From the NCBI GenBank assembly GCA_902785925.1, contig CADAAI010000015.1, positions 83,675-140,844 on the forward strand: DNA of 57,170 nucleotides, given 5' to 3'. Shown piece by piece: positions 1 to 8,937 of the stretch. Under the pieces are notes generated by a model that saw only the letters and a list, made by a program, of their open reading frames with translations, did no database searches and had not been told where the DNA came from. The stretch's first letter is position 1, and each line of letters begins with the position of its first letter. This DNA is from an uncultured Bacteroidales bacterium. Lineage in GTDB: Bacteria; Bacteroidota; Bacteroidia; Bacteroidales; Muribaculaceae. The position numbers and the translations under genes were made by a program.

Positions 1-218
1 CTATCGTTGTCGCAAAGCCTGCTTACGCAGGAATTTTGAAACATGGACTCGGTTGACTCACCTGACTCGGTTGACTCACCTGACTCAGTTGACTCAGTTG
101 ACTCAGTTTTATCAAACAACGGGGACAACATCGTAACAATCTGAAAAACAGATTTGTTTTGGTTTTGGGACAAAAATGAAAAATTTTTTTAAGGGGTGGC
201 AGAATGTCAAAGAGCGCT
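1..218 (-). repeat. Dispersed repeat element, left copy (faces out of the window)
   Basis: Read on the minus strand, this holds a boxA-like block AGCGCTCTTTGACA (205-218), a CCACCCC stretch, an A/T tract, a hairpin (AACAATCTG, five A, CAGATTTGTT on the plus strand, near 134-158) and then a 9-bp tandem array. The block from the array to 218 matches the reverse complement of 57036-57170 almost base for base, differing mainly in the A/T tract and in repeat number. It resembles a transcribed leader with an antitermination box, but no rRNA or protein gene is visible. A short frame spans it on the minus strand and encodes Leu-Ser-Gln-like triplets from the array; I do not treat it as a gene. Confidence 0.75.
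46..108. repeat. 9-bp tandem array, GACTCRGTT/GACTCACCT
   Basis: Seven head-to-tail 9-bp units: GACTCGGTT, GACTCACCT, GACTCGGTT, GACTCACCT, then GACTCAGTT three times. The GACTC core is invariant and the last four bases vary. The right end of the window begins the same array in the opposite orientation but shows two AACTGAGTC units before the AGGT variant, where this copy has three, so unit number varies between copies. Confidence 0.95.
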
Positions 219-642
219 CTATCTGTACACAATGTTTAATGCACATTATTATAATATATGCACAAAAGTAGTGTATTTGTAATAGTGGTTACTATATTAA
301 AAAGGAACGAGTGAAAGACTCTTTTTTTGGACAAACTATTAATTTTTTCCTACTGCAACGGATAGTGATTACAACTTGCTGCAAACCAACAAGATGCGTT
401 AAATAATTGTTGGAATATTTCACGTTTATTATGAAAACAAAACAATAATTAACCACCACTTTTTAGGCCTCCTATCATATTTTATAGTAACTTTGCCAAA
501 ATTTTGGACTTGACACTCTTTTTGCACTAATCCTATCACCTAAACCATTGAGCATAAATAGAAAACTCGTGATAGTGGTGGTTATGAAAAATTGAGATAT
601 CAAAAACAACTATTATAAACAACTTTCTTAAAACAAATTATT
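219..642. other. AT-rich intergenic region with outward and inward promoter candidates
   Basis: No gene is visible. On the minus strand TACTTTTG (263-270) fits the Bacteroidetes -7 box TAnnTTTG and would drive transcription into the terminal repeat; its -33 box is not clear. On the plus strand TAACTTTG (488-495) is a good -7 match for the secreted protein at 643 and would give a leader of about 140 nt; its -33 region is poor. Nothing else is recognisable. Confidence 0.4.
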
Positions 643-3570
643 ATGAGAAAATATGTCTTACTCGTGGTGGCATGCTTAACGGCCTGCCTCACTCAAACAA
701 CCGCGGCCTATGAGTATGTATTCGACATGTCTCAGGCTTTGAACCCTGAGAATATTGACAAAACCAACAAGAGGATTGCAATGAAGCAGACGACCTCTTC
801 TGGAAAAACAATTAATTTTTGGATAACTTATTCAGAAGACCAAGCGACCTCAGAGGCTTTGCTAGATCAATGCTACATCGACAACAAAGGGCGATTAGCT
901 CTTGTTATGGGAAGAACTGATATTGCTATTAGAATAACTTGCACAGACAAGATAAACCAAGTGCAATTTGGCAAGATGGATTGTTTGCTCAATGGTGCTC
1001 CCAATGATGGTGATTATCAGTTTGGCAATGAAGTAAACGGCATAACTGATTATACTGGGATAGGTTCTGCCGACAACTATTTCATTGCTGGACAAAGTAG
1101 TTCAGGATTTGCAGTTGCTAATAGTATTTTCACAACCAGCATTCATTATAGCAATGACCAACGAACCTGGTTTATTGGCCCTCAAGTAGTTGTTCGCACT
1201 GAGCCTATTACTCTTGAAGCCTTGACCCATGCCGACCATAATGTTAAGCATCAATATCATACAATAGATCATGACTTAGTTGGTGTTGGCGTATATAATT
1301 TGTACCGTCAGAATGGTTCATATGAGACAATTTTAGTTGCTCGCAGCGTGCTTCCAATCAGCAATGAATACAAGCACCAGATGGCCGAGGGCAAGACTCT
1401 CTTGAGAGATGCCAATGGAAATGTTCCTTCTTGGGCAAATCCCGAGACTCCACAATATGCGTGGATTGGTCTGAAGATCAACAATCCAACGAAATATGTT
1501 AAACGTCAGTTTAAGGGCGTGCGTGGTGTATATGTTTATGACGACAGCTTTGATTATAACATTTTGCGTTATAATCCTGTTATGAGAGTTGAAGGAACTC
1601 CTACTATTATAAAAGATGCTGAAGGAAATGAGATTGAAGTTGGCACAACACTAAACACTTATAGTTGTGCAAATCTTTCGGAGCAGGACCAGAGTGAGTT
1701 CTTCTTCATGGAACCACGCTTGCTTGAGGTATGCAATGTTGTTGACATCATGCGTAGCGATGACCAGAAGATAAATGTTCCTGACCGCACTGCAATCCTT
1801 CCTGATGGAATGAACGAGAACATTTATGTTGCCAATAATATTACTGGCCATGCTGGAATTACCGACCGTTCCTATAACATGTGGGCAAAAGGTGATATGG
1901 AAATGTTTCACACCGACCAAGAGTCGGAGGCACTTGCACAAGCATGGAGAATGCGCAATAAGGTTTACCATGTAGATGGAGGTTTAATAGTAGCATCAGC
2001 ATATCAAGATAACGCTTATCCACTTGATATTCCTAATACTGCTTATGAGAGCTTTGGTAATGCAGGTATTGGTATGCACATTCAAGGTGAGGCTCAATTA
2101 GATTTATATGCCGAGGATATGTGGGTTGGAAATGGCGACTATTGGAGCCGTTACAACTTTGCTGAAAACAAGAATGCTTATCGCAACGACCTAAAAATCA
2201 CAGTTTACAATCCAGCTTTGCAATTTGATGAAATAGGCAACCTTGAAATTCAACGTTGCGATCATCAGGGCAATTATCTTAAAACTGTTGGAACCATTGA
2301 ACAAAATCAATGGAATCGAGGAACATTTACAGTTCATTATGCAGATGCAGCAAAAGAGGCTGTTAACGATGAAGGTTTGAGACAGATCTTAACTCCTGTT
2401 TTTGCTGATAACAAGCAATATGATTTACAATGGGGCACAGAAAAAATTATGGGACTGAGCGATATGTTCTATAGCGACAAAATGGACTCACATGACGCCA
2501 ACACTGACCTTTATCCAGGTTTCCAGTATCGCGTTGTGCCTGCCGAAGGTAACCCCAATGATAATTTTACTTGCGTAGTAAGTTTTGCTCCTGTCTTCAA
2601 GACAAACGAGAACGTTGTAACTCGTGCAAATTATAGCCAAGCGGATGTTGATGGTGACATCAATAATACACTTGAGGAGAACAATGAAGCAGAGATCACC
2701 TTCTCTCCCAATATGGTAAAGGACATGACAGAATATCGTGTTCTTAAGGGTGCTGCTGATGCCACAACAAGCAGTGCATTTGAAACAATTGCTCGTGGAG
2801 CAATCAATATTGACCAGAACGGTCTCATGAACCCAGTTTTCACCGACCAGATTGTTGATGGCACTGTATATGTTCCTGAACTATACACAGAGTATAATGA
2901 CAACACCTACGGTTGCTACAAGCAAAGCGTAAGTGATGCTTTGGTATCAGTAAAATGTAGTAAAGAATTGGTGGCTTCGGAATATGTTACTGCCGATGGT
3001 CAAAGATACTGTCTTGCCAAAGTCAATATTAGCACTACTCTATCCAATAAAGATAAGGATACCCGTTATTTGGTTAGAGTGTGGCGTGAGGTTGATGGTG
3101 AGAAGACTCTTCTGAACGACTTTACCGATGATGTTGAAGTCAATGAAAGTGTTACAGCCAACTATTCTCAACTGGCATATCAAGGCAAGGGCACTCAGGA
3201 TGAGTTTAATAAAGATGAGAACACTTTACTCACTCTTAATGATATATTCTTGTTTACTCCAGTTGCATCAACTGGCATGAAAGCCGATGGCCAGCCACAG
3301 ACCGTTAACCTTCCTGATGTGAAATATTATGCTACCCTTTATGTGATGGATGATGCTTCAAGCAAGTTCTATGTAAAGAAAGAAGAAGACAAAATTGAGG
3401 GTCAAAGCATCCCCACTGGCATCAACGCCATTAGCGCTGGTGCTCAGGTTGAGAGCGTGCGCTACTACAACGTAGCTGGCGTTGAGAGCAGCAAGCCATT
3501 TGCTGGCATGAACATCGTTGTTACTCGCTACACCGATGGTAGCACAACAACTTCAAAGGTTGTGAGATAA
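643..3570 (+). CDS. Large secreted protein with T9SS-like C-terminal tail, function unknown
   Basis: 975 residues. It begins with a signal peptide (basic MRK, hydrophobic core, cleavage probably after TTAA near residue 22), so it is exported. I recognise no catalytic domain; the body is acidic, rich in Asn, Asp and Tyr, and looks like surface beta-sandwich material. The last 45 residues hold a tail with YYNVAGVES, PFAGMNIVV and a closing KVVR. The same tail pattern ends the two proteins at 8143 and 9316, and it resembles the T9SS type A sorting domain, so surface delivery by T9SS is inferred. The gene is monocistronic: a strong terminator follows at 3614. The start is the ATG immediately before the signal peptide. 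Confidence 0.75.
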   Translation: MRKYVLLVVACLTACLTQTTAAYEYVFDMSQALNPENIDKTNKRIAMKQTTSSGKTINFWITYSEDQATSEALLDQCYIDNKGRLALVMGRTDIAIRITCTDKINQVQFGKMDCLLNGAPNDGDYQFGNEVNGITDYTGIGSADNYFIAGQSSSGFAVANSIFTTSIHYSNDQRTWFIGPQVVVRTEPITLEALTHADHNVKHQYHTIDHDLVGVGVYNLYRQNGSYETILVARSVLPISNEYKHQMAEGKTLLRDANGNVPSWANPETPQYAWIGLKINNPTKYVKRQFKGVRGVYVYDDSFDYNILRYNPVMRVEGTPTIIKDAEGNEIEVGTTLNTYSCANLSEQDQSEFFFMEPRLLEVCNVVDIMRSDDQKINVPDRTAILPDGMNENIYVANNITGHAGITDRSYNMWAKGDMEMFHTDQESEALAQAWRMRNKVYHVDGGLIVASAYQDNAYPLDIPNTAYESFGNAGIGMHIQGEAQLDLYAEDMWVGNGDYWSRYNFAENKNAYRNDLKITVYNPALQFDEIGNLEIQRCDHQGNYLKTVGTIEQNQWNRGTFTVHYADAAKEAVNDEGLRQILTPVFADNKQYDLQWGTEKIMGLSDMFYSDKMDSHDANTDLYPGFQYRVVPAEGNPNDNFTCVVSFAPVFKTNENVVTRANYSQADVDGDINNTLEENNEAEITFSPNMVKDMTEYRVLKGAADATTSSAFETIARGAINIDQNGLMNPVFTDQIVDGTVYVPELYTEYNDNTYGCYKQSVSDALVSVKCSKELVASEYVTADGQRYCLAKVNISTTLSNKDKDTRYLVRVWREVDGEKTLLNDFTDDVEVNESVTANYSQLAYQGKGTQDEFNKDENTLLTLNDIFLFTPVASTGMKADGQPQTVNLPDVKYYATLYVMDDASSKFYVKKEEDKIEGQSIPTGINAISAGAQVESVRYYNVAGVESSKPFAGMNIVVTRYTDGSTTTSKVVR

Positions 3571-3613
3571 GACAATAATTAATATTTTCTCAGAATACAT
3601 TTTTAGTATTTAT

Positions 3614-3648
3614 GGTTGCGTGCTGTGACAGCACGCAACCATTTTTTA
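3614..3648 (+). terminator. Intrinsic terminator after the 643 gene
   Basis: A perfect 12-bp stem (GGTTGCGTGCTG, loop TGA, CAGCACGCAACC) is followed by A and six T. It lies 44 bases after the stop codon at 3570. Confidence 0.9.
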
Positions 3649-3676
3649 TTATTTGTGCAATAATAGCGCAATTTTC

Positions 3677-4176
3677 AATCATTGGTGTCCGGCAAAAAAC
3701 AAGAACCCTTGTAAATTACCGACAATTAGTTAGCAACGTCATTTTAGTGCTTGGTGAGCTGGTTTTTGATTTTCACCCTTGTAAATTTCCGACAATTAGT
3801 TAGCAACGTCATTTTAGTGCTTGGTGAGCTGGTTATTGATTTTCGTTGTATTCTTCAGCTCCCCCTCTAAGATAGAGGGGGCATGGGGGAGTATGACTGA
3901 ATAAAGGATTTGTTTTTTAAACTGTTTTCATACTCCTCAGTCACTTCGTGACAGCTCCCCTATCTTAAGGGAGCAGCTATCTCCACTTTTCCCTGGCACA
4001 ATCATTGGTGTCCGGCAAAAAACAAGAACCCTTGTAAATTACCGACATTTAGTTAGCAACGTCATTTTAGTGCATGGTGAGCTGGTTTTTGATTTTCGTT
4101 GTATTCTTCAGCTCCCCCTCTAAGATAGAGGGGGCATGGGGGAGTATGACTGAATAGAGGATTTGTTTTTTAAACT
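3677..4176. repeat. Compound direct repeats with palindromic element
   Basis: A 70-bp core starting ACCCTTGTAAATT occurs three times (3705-3774, 3775-3844, 4028-4097) with only a few substitutions. The first two copies abut. A 79-bp block follows the second and third cores (3845-3923 and 4098-4176); it contains the hairpin CCCCCTCT-AAGAT-AGAGGGGG. A further 28 bp before copies one and three is also shared, giving a period of 323 bp between larger units (3677 and 4000). A related inverted element (CTCCTCAGTCACTTCGTGAC and following) lies at about 3932-3980. Short open frames here are spurious. Confidence 0.9.
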
Positions 4177-4191
4177 AGCAAAATAATATTG

Positions 4192-4263
4192 TACTCCGAC
4201 TGGGAATCGAACCCAGATTTTAGGTTTAGGAAACCCACGTTCTATCCGTTGAACTATCAGAGC
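4192..4263 (-). tRNA. tRNA-Arg (anticodon CCT)
   Basis: On the minus strand the 72-nt cloverleaf folds fully: acceptor GCTCTGA/TCGGAGT, D arm GTTC/GAAC, anticodon stem TGGGT/ACCTA with loop TTCCTAA (anticodon CCT, reads AGG), variable loop AAAT, T arm CTGGG/CCCAG with loop TTCGATT, and discriminator A at 4192. CCA is not encoded. It lies directly beside the repeat block 3677-4176. Confidence 0.95.
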
Positions 4264-4385
4264 AACGTCAATTTTGTGTCATGCAACAAGAAGAGATAAT
4301 ACGTTGCATTCAAAATTGCGGTGCAAAGGTAAGAAATAATTTGATAATAGATGTTATTTTGGCACAGATTTTGCTTGATTATAGT

Positions 4386-4393
4386 TAACTTTG
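4386..4393 (+). promoter_or_regulatory. -7 promoter box for clpS
   Basis: TAACTTTG fits TAnnTTTG exactly and lies 30 bp before the clpS ATG. No -33 TTTG box has ideal spacing (the nearest upstream TTTG leaves about 24 bp). Confidence 0.5.
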
Positions 4394-4423
4394 CAGTAAA
4401 GAACCCCCTAATAAAACAATGTA

Positions 4424-4726
4424 ATGGCAAAACAGCAAGGTTCGACCAAGGAACGGACAAGAATATTCACTCACTACCCAAAGCACTACAAAGTGCTGAT
4501 GCACAACGATGACTTCACTCCAATGGATTTTGTTGTAGCAGTGCTTATCAACGTGTTCTACAAGAGGCCTGAAGAGGCCGAAAGGCTGATGCTCCAAGTT
4601 CATGAGCAAGGAATTGCAGTTGTGGGCATCTACAGCTATGACATGGCATTGTCGATGATAAACAAAGCCACGTCGCTCGCCCGCGATGCTGGTCACCCGT
4701 TGCGCATAACGTATGAACCAGAGTGA
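4424..4726 (+). CDS. clpS: ClpS, N-degron adaptor of ClpAP
   Basis: 100 residues, usual ClpS length. ClpS binds proteins with N-terminal Leu, Phe, Tyr or Trp and hands them to ClpA. The binding-pocket residues of the family are present: NDD at 28-30 followed by FTPM (31-34), and the His of the VHEQG motif at residue 60. The disordered N-terminal tail (about 20 residues) matches the segment that E. coli ClpS inserts into ClpA. It is the first gene of a clpS-clpA-aat run on the plus strand, which groups adaptor, unfoldase and degron-making enzyme. The ATG follows a good -7 box. Identification is firm. Confidence 0.96.
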   Translation: MAKQQGSTKERTRIFTHYPKHYKVLMHNDDFTPMDFVVAVLINVFYKRPEEAERLMLQVHEQGIAVVGIYSYDMALSMINKATSLARDAGHPLRITYEPE

Positions 4727-4758
4727 GTGAGTGAGTGAAGAGTGAAGAGTGAAGAGTG
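4722..4758. repeat. Microsatellite GAGT / GAGTGAA
   Basis: Directly at and after the clpS stop are GAGT units and then GAGTGAA units ending in GAGTGGA. A degenerate copy of the palindromic family seen at 3932-3980 follows (about 4769-4815, with CGTGCTTCGCGACAG and GAGGGAGCAGCTG). The spacer between clpS and clpA is therefore repeat-derived. Confidence 0.75.
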
Positions 4759-4861
4759 GAGAATATTTTCATACCGTGCTTCGCGACAGTTACACTAGCT
4801 TGAGGGAGCAGCTGATAAGCGGCAAGTTTTTTTGTTGAACTAAGATTTAGTAAAGAAATAT

Positions 4862-7213
4862 ATGGGAAAAGAGGTAAAAAATAGTTTTTATTTGCAGGTG
4901 GCGGTTCGCTTGTCGATGGACAATGCAACTACCATGCGGCATCCATTTTTCACACCCGAGCACTTGCTGGATGCCATTATAGTGCAAAAACCTACCATCG
5001 AGGCCCTTCGGGAGATGGGCATCGACTATAACGAGCTCCTAAAACCACTGCGCGACTATACCAACCAGCTCGACCAAGTGCCTGAGGGCGTAGAGTACAC
5101 GATAGAGCCGTCGCATCAATTCCAACAGCTCATAATGGGCGCCGTGGAGATTATGCGCTCATCGGCAGCCAAGGAGCTTGAGATCACCCATATAATAAGG
5201 GCTGCAATGTATCTTAGCGACTCACTCGTTGCCAACGTGCTGAACTATTATGCTGGCGAAGTGAGTGAATTCTTGAGCACCCTCATCTGGAAAATTGAGG
5301 AGTTCACGAGCCAGTTTCCCATCAAAGGCAGCGACCTATCGGATAGCAGCGGTATGTCGATAGTAGAAGACGGCCCTAAGCGAAATGTAGAGATGACTAC
5401 AGCAGGAACCCCACTAGAAGACGGCATGGACACATGGCAAGATGATAATGAATGGGAATCGATGGGTTTAGGTGGCCGACAACAGACTAGCATGAGCGAC
5501 TATGTGACATGCATAAACGAGCACCTGAAAGAGCATAACCCACTCATTGGGCGTGAGACCGAACTCGATCGCACCATACATGTGCTGTGCCGCAAAGACA
5601 AGAACAACCCGCTACACGTGGGTGAGCCAGGTGTAGGCAAAACTGCCCTTATCTATGGCCTTGCACAACGCATCGAGGACGGCAACGTTCCCGATGCCCT
5701 ACAGGGTTTCAAGATATACCAGATAGACATAGCAGCGATGCTTGCTGGCACGCAATACCGTGGCGACTTTGAGAAACGCGTGAAGCAGACTATGGACTAC
5801 CTAGCAAGCCTGGACAACGCAATCGTGTATATCGACGAAATTCACAGCATAGTGGGTGCCGGAGCCACAGGTGATAGCGCCATCGACGCGTCGAACATGC
5901 TCAAACCATACCTTGAGGGAGGCAAACTGCGTTTCATAGGGTCTACCACCTATGAGGAATATAACCGTGTGCTCTCGCGCAGCAAGGGCATTGTGCGCCG
6001 TTTCCAGCAAATTGACATCCTGGAGCCTAGCGTGGAGGAAACTATAGAAATAATCAATGGACTGAAAGAAGGCTACGAACGATTCCACCAAGTAAAATAT
6101 GCCCCCGCAGCAATCGACTACGCAGTGCGCGCCAGCGCCAAGCACATCATGGGCCGCTTCCTGCCCGACAAGGCCATCGACCTCATTGACGAGGCAGGAG
6201 CCTACCGCCACATCCACCCTACTCCCAAGAAGCGCCAGACCGTTGACAAAGCCCTCATTGATGACGTGTTAATGAAGGTGATGAAGATAAACGCGACTGC
6301 TATGAAAGAAGACAGCAACGCACTGCTCAAGACCCTGGAGAAACGCATCAAGAGCCGCATCTACGGTCAAGACCAAGCCGTACGCGAAGTTGTAGAGGCA
6401 GTGCAGATGTCAAAAGCTGGCCTGATTGACGACGGCAAGCCGCTTGCCTCGTTGCTCTTTGTGGGTCCAACCGGTGTGGGCAAGACCGAGGTGGCACGCG
6501 TGCTCGCTCAGGAACTAGGCGTTGAACTTGTGCGCTTCGACATGAGCGAATACACCGAGAAGCACACCGTTGCCAAGCTCATTGGTTCGCCTGCTGGCTA
6601 TGTGGGCTATGAAGACGGTGGTTTGCTCACCGACGCCATACGCAAGACACCTAACTGCGTGCTCCTTCTCGATGAAATAGAGAAGGCCCACGAAGACATC
6701 TACAACATACTGCTTCAGGTGATGGACTATGCTCGCCTTACCGACAACAAGGGCCGCCATGCCGACTTCCGCAACGTAGTGCTAATCATGACGAGCAACG
6801 CCGGGGCTCAGCATGCCGGCATGAGTGTGGGCTTCGACAGCCGTGGTAGCCGTGGTGGCGACATGCTCAAGCAGGTGAAGAAGACCTTTAAACCCGAGTT
6901 TATCAACCGCCTGAGTGCCACAGTGGTGTTTAACGACATGGATGAACACATGGCTGGCATGATACTCGACAAGCGCCTGCGTGAGCTACAAGAGAAGCTC
7001 ACAGCAAAGAATGTAACCCTTGATGTAACACCCGACGCCCGTGCGCTGCTTCTCAAGGAAGGCTTTACGGCTGAATATGGTGCGCGTGAGCTAGACCGCG
7101 TGCTTCATCGCGAACTCAAGTCGAAACTTGTGAGGGAGATTCTCTTTGGAAAGCTCAAACGTGGTGGCACAGCACACGTCGCCCTTGCCGATGGAAAGAT
7201 TGCACTAGTTTAA
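4862..7213 (+). CDS. clpA: ClpA, AAA+ unfoldase of the ClpAP protease
   Basis: 783 residues. ClpA unfolds substrates and threads them into ClpP. Order: Clp-N double-repeat domain (about 1-150), acidic linker, AAA+ D1 with Walker A GEPGVGKT (254-261) and Walker B IDEIH (Asp325/Glu326), AAA+ D2 with Walker A GPTGVGKT (535-542) and LLDEIEKAH (Asp604/Glu605), then the D2-small C-terminal domain. The long coiled-coil middle domain of ClpB/ClpC is absent, which favours ClpA. The ClpP-docking loop appears as VGF (656-658), at the same distance from the D2 P-loop as the IGL of E. coli ClpA; I infer it does that job. It follows clpS by 135 bp of repeat sequence and precedes aat by 32 bp. No clpP is in the window. 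Confidence 0.95.
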   Translation: MGKEVKNSFYLQVAVRLSMDNATTMRHPFFTPEHLLDAIIVQKPTIEALREMGIDYNELLKPLRDYTNQLDQVPEGVEYTIEPSHQFQQLIMGAVEIMRSSAAKELEITHIIRAAMYLSDSLVANVLNYYAGEVSEFLSTLIWKIEEFTSQFPIKGSDLSDSSGMSIVEDGPKRNVEMTTAGTPLEDGMDTWQDDNEWESMGLGGRQQTSMSDYVTCINEHLKEHNPLIGRETELDRTIHVLCRKDKNNPLHVGEPGVGKTALIYGLAQRIEDGNVPDALQGFKIYQIDIAAMLAGTQYRGDFEKRVKQTMDYLASLDNAIVYIDEIHSIVGAGATGDSAIDASNMLKPYLEGGKLRFIGSTTYEEYNRVLSRSKGIVRRFQQIDILEPSVEETIEIINGLKEGYERFHQVKYAPAAIDYAVRASAKHIMGRFLPDKAIDLIDEAGAYRHIHPTPKKRQTVDKALIDDVLMKVMKINATAMKEDSNALLKTLEKRIKSRIYGQDQAVREVVEAVQMSKAGLIDDGKPLASLLFVGPTGVGKTEVARVLAQELGVELVRFDMSEYTEKHTVAKLIGSPAGYVGYEDGGLLTDAIRKTPNCVLLLDEIEKAHEDIYNILLQVMDYARLTDNKGRHADFRNVVLIMTSNAGAQHAGMSVGFDSRGSRGGDMLKQVKKTFKPEFINRLSATVVFNDMDEHMAGMILDKRLRELQEKLTAKNVTLDVTPDARALLLKEGFTAEYGARELDRVLHRELKSKLVREILFGKLKRGGTAHVALADGKIALV

Positions 7214-7245
7214 CAGGTTTTCTGTGGCATTGGTCATCACATTAT

Positions 7246-8064
7246 ATGAAACTCACCCGATTATGTTACAAACTCAACGATAGATTGTGGTTTCCAAATC
7301 CCGATCCGAATCACTCCTTACTTCTTGATCCCACTGAGGAAGAGGAAGAACTCTTGTTGGAGGGCAAATTGGAAATACCCAGCTATGAGGAACTACTAAA
7401 GACCCTCACCCCTATCGATGACATGATTGCTGTAGAGGGCGACTTAAGGGTGGAACGACTATTGCTTGCCTACCGTTACGGCATATTTCCATGGTTCTCC
7501 TTTCGTTCCGGACCCATACAGTGGTGCGCTCCAATCAAGCGCTTTGTCATCTTCCCTGACGAGATACACGTGAGCCACTCGATGCGCACATTGAAGAACA
7601 AGCACGTGTATCGCGTGACGTTCAACACCGCCTTTGACCAAGTGATAAGGGCTTGCAGCACTGTGGATGGCCGCATCAATGAGGATGGTGCCTGGCTAGG
7701 TGATGACATCATTGAAGCCTACACCAAGCTTCATGAGCTAGGTCATGCCCGTAGTGTCGAAGTGTGGCGCGGCGAGAAGCTAGTTGGCGGCCTCTATGGA
7801 GTGGCTGTGAGAAAAGGATTCGTGGGCGAGAGCATGTTCTCGCTCGAGCCCAATACGAGCAAACTTGCGCTGATTGCTCTAGCTAGGCAGATGCAGGAAC
7901 AGGGAGGCTCACTTATAGATTGCCAGATTCGCACCCCACACCTTGAGAGCTTGGGAGGAAGATATATTGAATACAAGGAATATATTGACACACTTCACGG
8001 CGACAAGAGCGTGTATGAAGCCTGTAAAGAATCACCTTATTTAGGACCAGAAAGACCACAGTAG
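7246..8064 (+). CDS. aat: Aat, leucyl/phenylalanyl-tRNA-protein transferase
   Basis: 272 residues. Aat moves Leu or Phe from tRNA onto N-terminal Arg or Lys, creating the degrons that ClpS reads. Family signatures are clear: FPNPDPNHSLLL near the N-terminus, the GDLRVERLLLAYRYGIFPWFS region, IQWCAP, and GGLYGVAVRKGFVGESMFS in the catalytic half. It is longer than the E. coli enzyme (234) because of an acidic insert (about residues 28-50, EEEEELLLEGK) and N-terminal extra residues. It lies 32 bp after clpA, so co-transcription is very likely. A shared bidirectional terminator follows. Confidence 0.95.
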   Translation: MKLTRLCYKLNDRLWFPNPDPNHSLLLDPTEEEEELLLEGKLEIPSYEELLKTLTPIDDMIAVEGDLRVERLLLAYRYGIFPWFSFRSGPIQWCAPIKRFVIFPDEIHVSHSMRTLKNKHVYRVTFNTAFDQVIRACSTVDGRINEDGAWLGDDIIEAYTKLHELGHARSVEVWRGEKLVGGLYGVAVRKGFVGESMFSLEPNTSKLALIALARQMQEQGGSLIDCQIRTPHLESLGGRYIEYKEYIDTLHGDKSVYEACKESPYLGPERPQ

Positions 8065-8090
8065 GCACTAGCATAAAATGTACTAATAAA

Positions 8091-8124
8091 AAAAGTCACC
8101 CCAGTTGGGGTGACTTTTAGTTTT
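8091..8124. terminator. Bidirectional terminator between aat and the 8143 gene
   Basis: Perfect 12-bp stem AAAAGTCACCCC / GGGGTGACTTTT with loop AGTT. A/T flanks on both sides let it serve convergent transcripts. A near copy lies at 9265-9297 after the paralogous gene. Confidence 0.9.
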
Positions 8125-8142
8125 TTGCTTTGTCAAGCTTGA

Positions 8143-8937
8143 TTACTTGAGCACCTTAACGGCCTTCTTAGAACCATCATCGTAGGTGGTAACCATGATG
8201 CTAACACCGTCGAATGGAGTAGCGCTCTCAACACCCTGCAGGTTGTAGTAAGTAACGTTAGTTACGTTCTTAACAGCCTCGATGATGTTGATACCGGTAG
8301 TAACCTCGTCACCAGTCTTCTTAAGGTTAAGAATGAGTGGCTCGTCAATTGTCCAAGCGCGGTTGCCCTCTGGACCACCAGTGTAGCTCATAGAACCAGT
8401 CTCGGGAAGATTCTCGGCGATGATCTGATACTCGCCATCCTCGAGAGCTGACATGTCGATTTTAGCCTTACCTACCTTACCAGCGTGGCTTGGGTAGAAA
8501 CGGCACTCGTTTTTCTTAAGAATTTGGATAACAACGAGTACATCGTTGTGAACCTTACCCTCAGCCTTTACACTGCTATTGCAGTCAAGCATGTCGCTAA
8601 GAACCTCCTCTAATGCCTCATCGCCGAGATCGGCAGCTGTCATGCCATCAACGTTGATGTTCTCAAGGATGAAAGGAGCATAACCTTTAGCGCTGAAATA
8701 GTTGAGACCTTGTGCTCTCTTCCAAGTTGCACCGTCGGGCTTGCCAAACTCAAAGTTGAAACCATTGAGGTTTGCGCTGTTGTTGTAAACAAAACCGAGC
8801 TCAAGCTCTACAGCGTCGGCTGGCTGAGTCTCAGCAATTGGAGTCAGCTCCATCTTGCTTGGGCATGGCTGCTCCTCTTGAGCGTAAGCGCAGCAAGCAA
8901 ACAAAGCGACTGCAAAAAGAGTAAAAATTTTCTTCAT
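8143..8937 (-). CDS. Secreted cohesin-like protein with T9SS-like tail, paralog A
   Basis: 264 residues. Signal peptide ending CCAYA (residue 19). The middle (about 30-215) has the pattern of a cohesin-like beta-sandwich: an opening PADAVELELG strand, NLNGFNFEFGKPDG, and a closing KAKIDMSALEDGEYQI segment; this fold call is inference. The tail VTYYNLQGVESATPFDGV ends in KVLK, the same pattern as the proteins at 643 and 9316, so T9SS export is inferred. It is a tandem paralog of the 9316 gene, identical over long blocks such as GATWKRAQGLNYFSAKGYAP and LGDEALEEVLSDMLDCNSSV. Function unknown; surface adhesion or scaffold roles are possible. Confidence 0.8.
   Translation of the reverse strand: MKKIFTLFAVALFACCAYAQEEQPCPSKMELTPIAETQPADAVELELGFVYNNSANLNGFNFEFGKPDGATWKRAQGLNYFSAKGYAPFILENINVDGMTAADLGDEALEEVLSDMLDCNSSVKAEGKVHNDVLVVIQILKKNECRFYPSHAGKVGKAKIDMSALEDGEYQIIAENLPETGSMSYTGGPEGNRAWTIDEPLILNLKKTGDEVTTGINIIEAVKNVTNVTYYNLQGVESATPFDGVSIMVTTYDDGSKKAVKVLK

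Noticed and set aside
46..108. Short regular repeats resembling a CRISPR array
   Set aside because: Units are 9 bp with no spacers of constant length, and no cas genes occur in the window.
205..218. boxA-like leader as evidence for an rRNA operon at the window ends
   Set aside because: GCTCTTTGACA resembles rRNA leaders, but tandem repeats follow instead of 16S sequence and the window ends there, so rRNA is not supported.
23..232. Minus-strand 69-residue open frame across the terminal repeat
   Set aside because: It spans the boxA-like block, hairpin and 9-bp array of a dispersed repeat; codons follow the repeat, not a protein family. No start context.
3612..3803. Short plus-strand frame after the 643 gene
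   Set aside because: It starts in the terminator hairpin and runs through repeat units.
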